This document shows, piece after piece, positions 53,365 to 56,941 of a stretch of 56,941 nucleotides of DNA. Source of the stretch: an uncultured Butyrivibrio sp. (GTDB lineage: Bacteria; Bacillota; Clostridia; Lachnospirales; Lachnospiraceae); contig CAMVNV010000005.1 of the NCBI GenBank assembly GCA_947168935.1, positions 1 through 56,941 on the forward strand, in the 5' to 3' direction. The notes beneath the pieces are model-generated. The model saw only the letters and a list, made by a program, of their open reading frames with translations. It was not told where the DNA came from and searched no databases. Position 1 is the stretch's first letter, and the number at the start of each line of letters is the position of its first letter. The position numbers were made by a program, and so were the translations under genes.

Positions 53365-53391
53365 ACGCAACAATTAGTTGCGTGTGCTTTT
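53365..53391 (+). terminator. Terminator after the remnants
   Basis: ACGCAAC (53365-53371) pairs with GTTGCGT (53377-53383), followed by GTGCTTTTT. It lies 45 bp before the next gene. Confidence 0.7.
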
Positions 53392-53435
53392 TACATCTTC
53401 ATAATACAATTAGGTTATGAGGAGGTGCATTTATT

Positions 53436-54200
53436 ATGAGTACTAAGGAAATACTATTAAAGCTTCGAACTCAAAAAGGTTTTTCGCAGGATGAGCTGGC
53501 TGAGAAAGTCTTTGTAACAAGACAGGCTGTGTCACGTTGGGAAAATGGGGATACTGTCCCTAATACTGAAACACTCAAGCTCTTATCAAATCTATATAAT
53601 GTCTCTATCAATACTCTTCTGGGATCGCCTAACAAGCTGATCTGCCAGTGCTGCGGAATGCTGCTTGAAGATGAGATTATAGGTAGAAATAAAGACGGAA
53701 GCATGAATGAAGATTATTGTAAGTGGTGCTATGCTGACGGTACTTACACATATAGCAATATGGACGATCTTATTGAAATATGTGTCAAAAACATGGCTAA
53801 CGAGAATTTCTCTGAAGAACAGGCCCGCACTTATCTTAAGATAGAGCTGCCAAAGCTTGACTATTGGAAAAGATATGAAGAACTAAGTGATGATGGACAG
53901 TTTGAGGAATTTAAAAAGAAACTGATCGATGAGATCAATGACCTACATATCGAAGGTATGCCTAAAGTAGATAAGCTGAACGCTTTGGTTGGAAGCTATG
54001 TCAATCTTGAGTATCCGCTTCCAAGTGGAATGAAGGTTAAATTCCTAAACGATCAGACTACATATCTTGGAAATCAGTTGGAGTCAGAAATAGTTGACGG
54101 AGTATGCTTTGGAGTGCTCGCATGCATGGATTTCATATTGATCTGTACTTATGAAGCTGAAGGCGCTAATCCAGAATTGATTCTGTATAAAAAGAGATAG
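53436..54200 (+). CDS. XRE regulator with zinc ribbon
   Basis: The protein has 254 residues: a helix-turn-helix (about 5-60, FSQDELAEKVFVTRQAVSRW), then a Cys-rich zinc ribbon (about 69-98: CQCCGMLL ... YCKWCY, four Cys in two pairs plus one), then a soluble C-terminal domain that may sense a ligand. The start follows GGAGGTGCATTTATT. Proteins with this order are common in Clostridia, and no target is visible. The domain calls are secure, the function is not known. Confidence 0.85.
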   Translation: MSTKEILLKLRTQKGFSQDELAEKVFVTRQAVSRWENGDTVPNTETLKLLSNLYNVSINTLLGSPNKLICQCCGMLLEDEIIGRNKDGSMNEDYCKWCYADGTYTYSNMDDLIEICVKNMANENFSEEQARTYLKIELPKLDYWKRYEELSDDGQFEEFKKKLIDEINDLHIEGMPKVDKLNALVGSYVNLEYPLPSGMKVKFLNDQTTYLGNQLESEIVDGVCFGVLACMDFILICTYEAEGANPELILYKKR

Positions 54201-54205
54201 TAGGG

Positions 54206-54865
54206 TTAATCTGTCTTAAGTAGCTTGAAATGGCTTTTTCTATACTCTATTAGCCCTTCATCCCTCATGTGCGAGAGTTCTTTGGACATATTGGTGCGTT
54301 CAAGGTTCAGATAATCAGCAAGCTGCTGTCTGTTGAAGGGAATATCAAATTCGTTTGAGCCTGTCTGCAGAGCAATAGCATTTAGGTATGACAGGAGGCG
54401 TCCGCGGCAGCTCTTGGGCGAAGTATTAAAGCTGCGTCCGGATAGTACAAGGTTCTTCTGCGATGAAATAATGAGAATGTTTTTTAGGAGCTTTTCCTTC
54501 CAGGGAGAGCTCTTTTTGCTATCATCAAGAAGATTTTTAATATTGCAAAAGAGAATACGGCAGTCTTCATTAGCTCTGACATCCACAAGAAGGACTTCGC
54601 CTAGAAGAGCGTAGGTCTCAGCAAAATATTGGTTCTTGCCTACATGGCTTAATACAGTACGATTGCCCCAGATGTCGTTGCTTTCAATAGTAACACTTCC
54701 TGAAAGCACCATGCCTATTTTGGAAGTACGTTCTCCAGCATGGAGAATCACAGCATCTTTTCGGTATTTCTTTTCCATAGCTTCAAGCGAATCAAGGCAT
54801 GATGATAATTCTTTTGGTGTCATTCCTCGGAACAGCCGGCTTTTTTCCAGATCATTTATTTCCAT
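54206..54865 (-). CDS. Crp/Fnr-family regulator
   Basis: This is a transcription regulator of 219 residues with an N-terminal cyclic-nucleotide-binding-like fold (about 10-125) and a C-terminal helix-turn-helix (about 165-205, NRQQLADYLNLERTNMSKEL). The four Cys of FNR-type iron-sulfur sensors are absent; there is one Cys pair at most (CRILFCNI). It is divergent from the iron-sulfur gene at 55006, which has a palindrome placed for activation. Redox or nitrosative-stress control, as in HcpR-like regulators, is possible but not shown. Confidence 0.88.
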   Translation of the reverse strand: MEINDLEKSRLFRGMTPKELSSCLDSLEAMEKKYRKDAVILHAGERTSKIGMVLSGSVTIESNDIWGNRTVLSHVGKNQYFAETYALLGEVLLVDVRANEDCRILFCNIKNLLDDSKKSSPWKEKLLKNILIISSQKNLVLSGRSFNTSPKSCRGRLLSYLNAIALQTGSNEFDIPFNRQQLADYLNLERTNMSKELSHMRDEGLIEYRKSHFKLLKTD

Positions 54866-54916
54866 AATAAGTCCTTAGGTGATTATTCAGAGTCATACCC
54901 GGAATAATTTTCAAAA

Positions 54917-54959
54917 TGTGGTTTAAACAACATACTTACTAAGAACAGTATATTATACT
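54917..54959 (+). promoter_or_regulatory. Crp/Fnr-type site and promoter of the iron-sulfur gene
   Basis: TGTGGTTTAAACAACA (54917-54932) is a nearly perfect palindrome. The -10 element TATACT (54954-54959) follows, with no good -35. The site centre would be about 41.5 bp before the predicted start, the classic place for class II activation by a Crp/Fnr regulator. Confidence 0.5.
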
Positions 54960-55005
54960 GACACCATCAGAACAAGAACAAAGCACGGAACAGAGAGGTT
55001 TGAAG

Positions 55006-55776
55006 ATGGTAAGAAAGATAATAAAGATTGATGAAGCAAAGTGCAACGGCTGTGGTATCTGCGCCAGTGCATGCCACGAGGGAGCAATTGATATTGTGAA
55101 TGGAAAAGCAAAACTGGTAAGAGAGAACTTCTGCGACGGATTTGGGGACTGTCTGCCGGGCTGTCCTATGGGAGCAATCTCTTTTGAAGAGAGGGAAGCG
55201 CCAGCGTATGATGAAGCGGCTGTAAAGGCAGCACAGGATAAGAAAGGAGCGGGAAAAGATATGCATCAGTGTGAGAATAAGATGATGAAAGAAATGGAAA
55301 GCCACGCCGCCGGACATGGATGTCCCGGATCAAGGTTCATGCAGCTTCAGAAAGCAGATCAGAGAAATGATGATTTCGAGCAGGATATGATATCAAGAAT
55401 GAGCTCTCATCCATCAAGACTGATGCAGTGGCCCTGTCAGATAAAATTACTTCCAACACAGGCAGATTTCTATAATGGAGCAAAGCTCCTCATTGCAGCC
55501 GACTGTACAGCATATGCCTATGCAAATATGCACGAGGAATTCATGAAGGGCAAGGTTACAATGATAGGGTGTCCAAAGCTTGATGAAGGCGATTACACGG
55601 AAAAGCTCACTGAGATCATATCAAATAACAATATCGCCAGCGTGACCATAGTAAGAATGGAAGTTCCGTGCTGCGGAGGGCTACAGAGAGCTGCAGAAAA
55701 TGCGATTAAAAACAGCGGAAAGTTCTTGCCCTGGCAGGTTGTGACTATCTCTCGTAATGGAGAAGTACTTGATTGA
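55006..55776 (+). CDS. Ferredoxin-like 4Fe-4S protein with conserved C-terminal domain
   Basis: The protein has 256 residues. Two 4Fe-4S Cys motifs are at the N-terminus (CNGCGICASACHEGAI and CDGFGDCLPGCPMGAI), and further Cys (CPGSRF, CGG) occur in the C-terminal part. The ATG at 55006 follows GAGAGGTTTGAAG. Similar proteins occur beside hybrid-cluster protein and Crp/Fnr regulators in anaerobes, suggesting a role in nitrosative or oxidative stress, but this is from memory. The cluster binding is clear; the partner is not known. It is divergent from the Crp/Fnr gene. Confidence 0.88.
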   Translation: MVRKIIKIDEAKCNGCGICASACHEGAIDIVNGKAKLVRENFCDGFGDCLPGCPMGAISFEEREAPAYDEAAVKAAQDKKGAGKDMHQCENKMMKEMESHAAGHGCPGSRFMQLQKADQRNDDFEQDMISRMSSHPSRLMQWPCQIKLLPTQADFYNGAKLLIAADCTAYAYANMHEEFMKGKVTMIGCPKLDEGDYTEKLTEIISNNNIASVTIVRMEVPCCGGLQRAAENAIKNSGKFLPWQVVTISRNGEVLD

Positions 55777-55859
55777 TTTTCTCAACAAGTAGTTTTGAGC
55801 AGGAGTATCTAATAAAAGAGTTTATACTTAAGGTATATATAAATAAAAGGAGGCGCACT

Positions 55860-56807
55860 ATGGCAGCATTAAATGAAAGAAAAGTAGCAGTAGTAGGTTG
55901 TGGTTTTGTAGGCTCGGCATCAGCCTTTGCTCTTATGGAGAGCGGACTCTTTTCCGAAATGGTGCTGATAGATGTGAATAAAGAGAAGGCTGAGGGGGAA
56001 GCCCTTGATATCAGTCACGGACTTCCTTTTGCAAAACCAATGCAGATATATGCCGGTGACTACAAGGATGCTGGAGATGCGGCAGTAGTGGTTGTTACGG
56101 CAGGTGCAGGCCAAAAGCTCGGAGAAACGAGGCTGGATCTTGTTAAAAAGAATGTAGGCATCTTTAAGTCCATTATTCCTGAGATTGCAAAGTATAATAG
56201 AGAGGGAATACTTCTGATCGTGGCAAATCCGGTTGACATTCTTACATATGCTGCAGCCAAATTCAGTGGATTTCCTGAAAACAGGGTATTTGGTTCGGGA
56301 ACGGTTCTTGATACGGCCAGATTCAAATATCTTCTTGGCGAACATTTAAATGTGGACAGCCGTTCGGTGCATGCATTTATTATAGGTGAGCATGGAGATA
56401 GTGAGATTGCAGCATGGAGCAGCGCAAATGTCTCGGGAATTCCAATTCATGATTTCTGCGAGATGAGAGGTCACTTCGAGCATGAAAAAGCCATGAAAGA
56501 GATTGCAGAAAATGTTAAGAATAGTGCGTATGAGATCATTGAGAAAAAAGGTGCTACCTATTATGGAATAGCCATGAGCGTAAGGCGCATCTGTGAGGCA
56601 ATAATACGTGATGAAAAGTCAGTTCTGCCCATATCGAGCATTCAGCATGGTGAAAATGGAATAGATGGCGTTGCACTAAGTATGCCGGCAATTGTCGGAA
56701 GAGATGGTGTTGAAGGTTCTGTGCCAATCAGACTTAGCGAACAGGAAAAGGAGGCATTACTAAAGTCTGCAGAAACTCTAAAAGGAGTAATTGACGAATC
56801 ACTTTGA
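55860..56807 (+). CDS. ldh: L-lactate dehydrogenase
   Basis: The enzyme reduces pyruvate to L-lactate with NADH, 315 residues. The ATG at 55860 follows AAAAGGAGGCGCACT; the frame opens at 55773 inside the previous gene. The N-terminal Rossmann motif is VGCGFVGSASAFAL, the NAD-binding Asp is in VLIDVNK, and the catalytic His178 is in IGEHGDSE. The LDH call over malate dehydrogenase rests on the motifs seen and on memory of the families. The tail of the window (56808-56941) shows no gene. Confidence 0.93.
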   Translation: MAALNERKVAVVGCGFVGSASAFALMESGLFSEMVLIDVNKEKAEGEALDISHGLPFAKPMQIYAGDYKDAGDAAVVVVTAGAGQKLGETRLDLVKKNVGIFKSIIPEIAKYNREGILLIVANPVDILTYAAAKFSGFPENRVFGSGTVLDTARFKYLLGEHLNVDSRSVHAFIIGEHGDSEIAAWSSANVSGIPIHDFCEMRGHFEHEKAMKEIAENVKNSAYEIIEKKGATYYGIAMSVRRICEAIIRDEKSVLPISSIQHGENGIDGVALSMPAIVGRDGVEGSVPIRLSEQEKEALLKSAETLKGVIDESL

Positions 56808-56941
56808 GAGTTGGTGCTATGACAGGACTTCTTTTTTCTGTAATTGGGTGTAGAGCAGTATTGACGCCGCTTTATCAATATGATAGTGTGATAAATAGCT
56901 TAAATATGCGAGGTTGAGAACGTGAGACGTTAATTATTTGA

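Overview
The window looks like chromosome from a low-GC, Gram-positive, saccharolytic gut or rumen anaerobe of the Lachnospiraceae, most like Butyrivibrio or Pseudobutyrivibrio. The evidence is strong AGGAGG-type ribosome sites, Clostridia-type lipoprotein signals, a CUT1 sugar importer with GH35 and GH2 glycosidases, LytTR regulators, many ABC exporters and an L-lactate dehydrogenase. The genus is inferred from gene content only. I saw no rRNA, tRNA, transposase or CRISPR array.

Layout. 1-12650: a peptide-uptake locus with the 3' end of a PepF peptidase, an Ami/Opp-type importer (binding protein, two permeases, two ATPases), an anchored extracytoplasmic protein and a second M3 oligopeptidase. 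The binding protein appears circularly permuted, the OppD-like ATPase carries an insert of about 240 residues, and the OppF-like ATPase ends in two membrane helices. 12651-13229: a self-contained small transcription unit (LexA-like box, promoter, 35-codon ORF, terminator) followed by five 20-bp iterons. 13230-16744: a heterodimeric ABC exporter. 16745-20610: secG-rnr-smpB. 20611-30750: a galactoside locus with CUT1 importer, GH35, LacI-family regulator and GH2, with two catabolite-type operators at its promoter and stem-loop repeats between genes.

30751-37405: a CapA-family lipoprotein, small membrane proteins, an M29 aminopeptidase, a YhhN-family protein and an unknown lipoprotein. 37406-41950: a 171-bp element bounded by a 29-bp inverted repeat, then LytTR/DUF3021, an ABC-2 exporter, and a LytTR response regulator with a histidine kinase that lacks a membrane sensor. 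42189-45888: a second ABC exporter pair. 46082-48253: an HTH gene, an OLD-like ATPase, a truncated TOPRIM-like gene and an XRE membrane protein, probably a decayed defence module. 48254-51939: a third exporter preceded by an attenuator-like leader, a small protein and an MFS transporter. 52066-53391: a frameshifted XRE gene and other remnants. 53436-56807: an XRE/zinc-ribbon regulator, then a Crp/Fnr regulator divergent from a ferredoxin-like gene, then ldh.

Together the genes describe a cell that imports and hydrolyses peptides and galactosides and exports compounds through several ABC systems. The most unusual items are the permuted and enlarged Opp system, the small-peptide unit with iterons upstream of an exporter, the 171-bp inverted-repeat element, and a dispersed double-hairpin repeat present in three copies. 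All calls come from reading the sequence; no database search was run.
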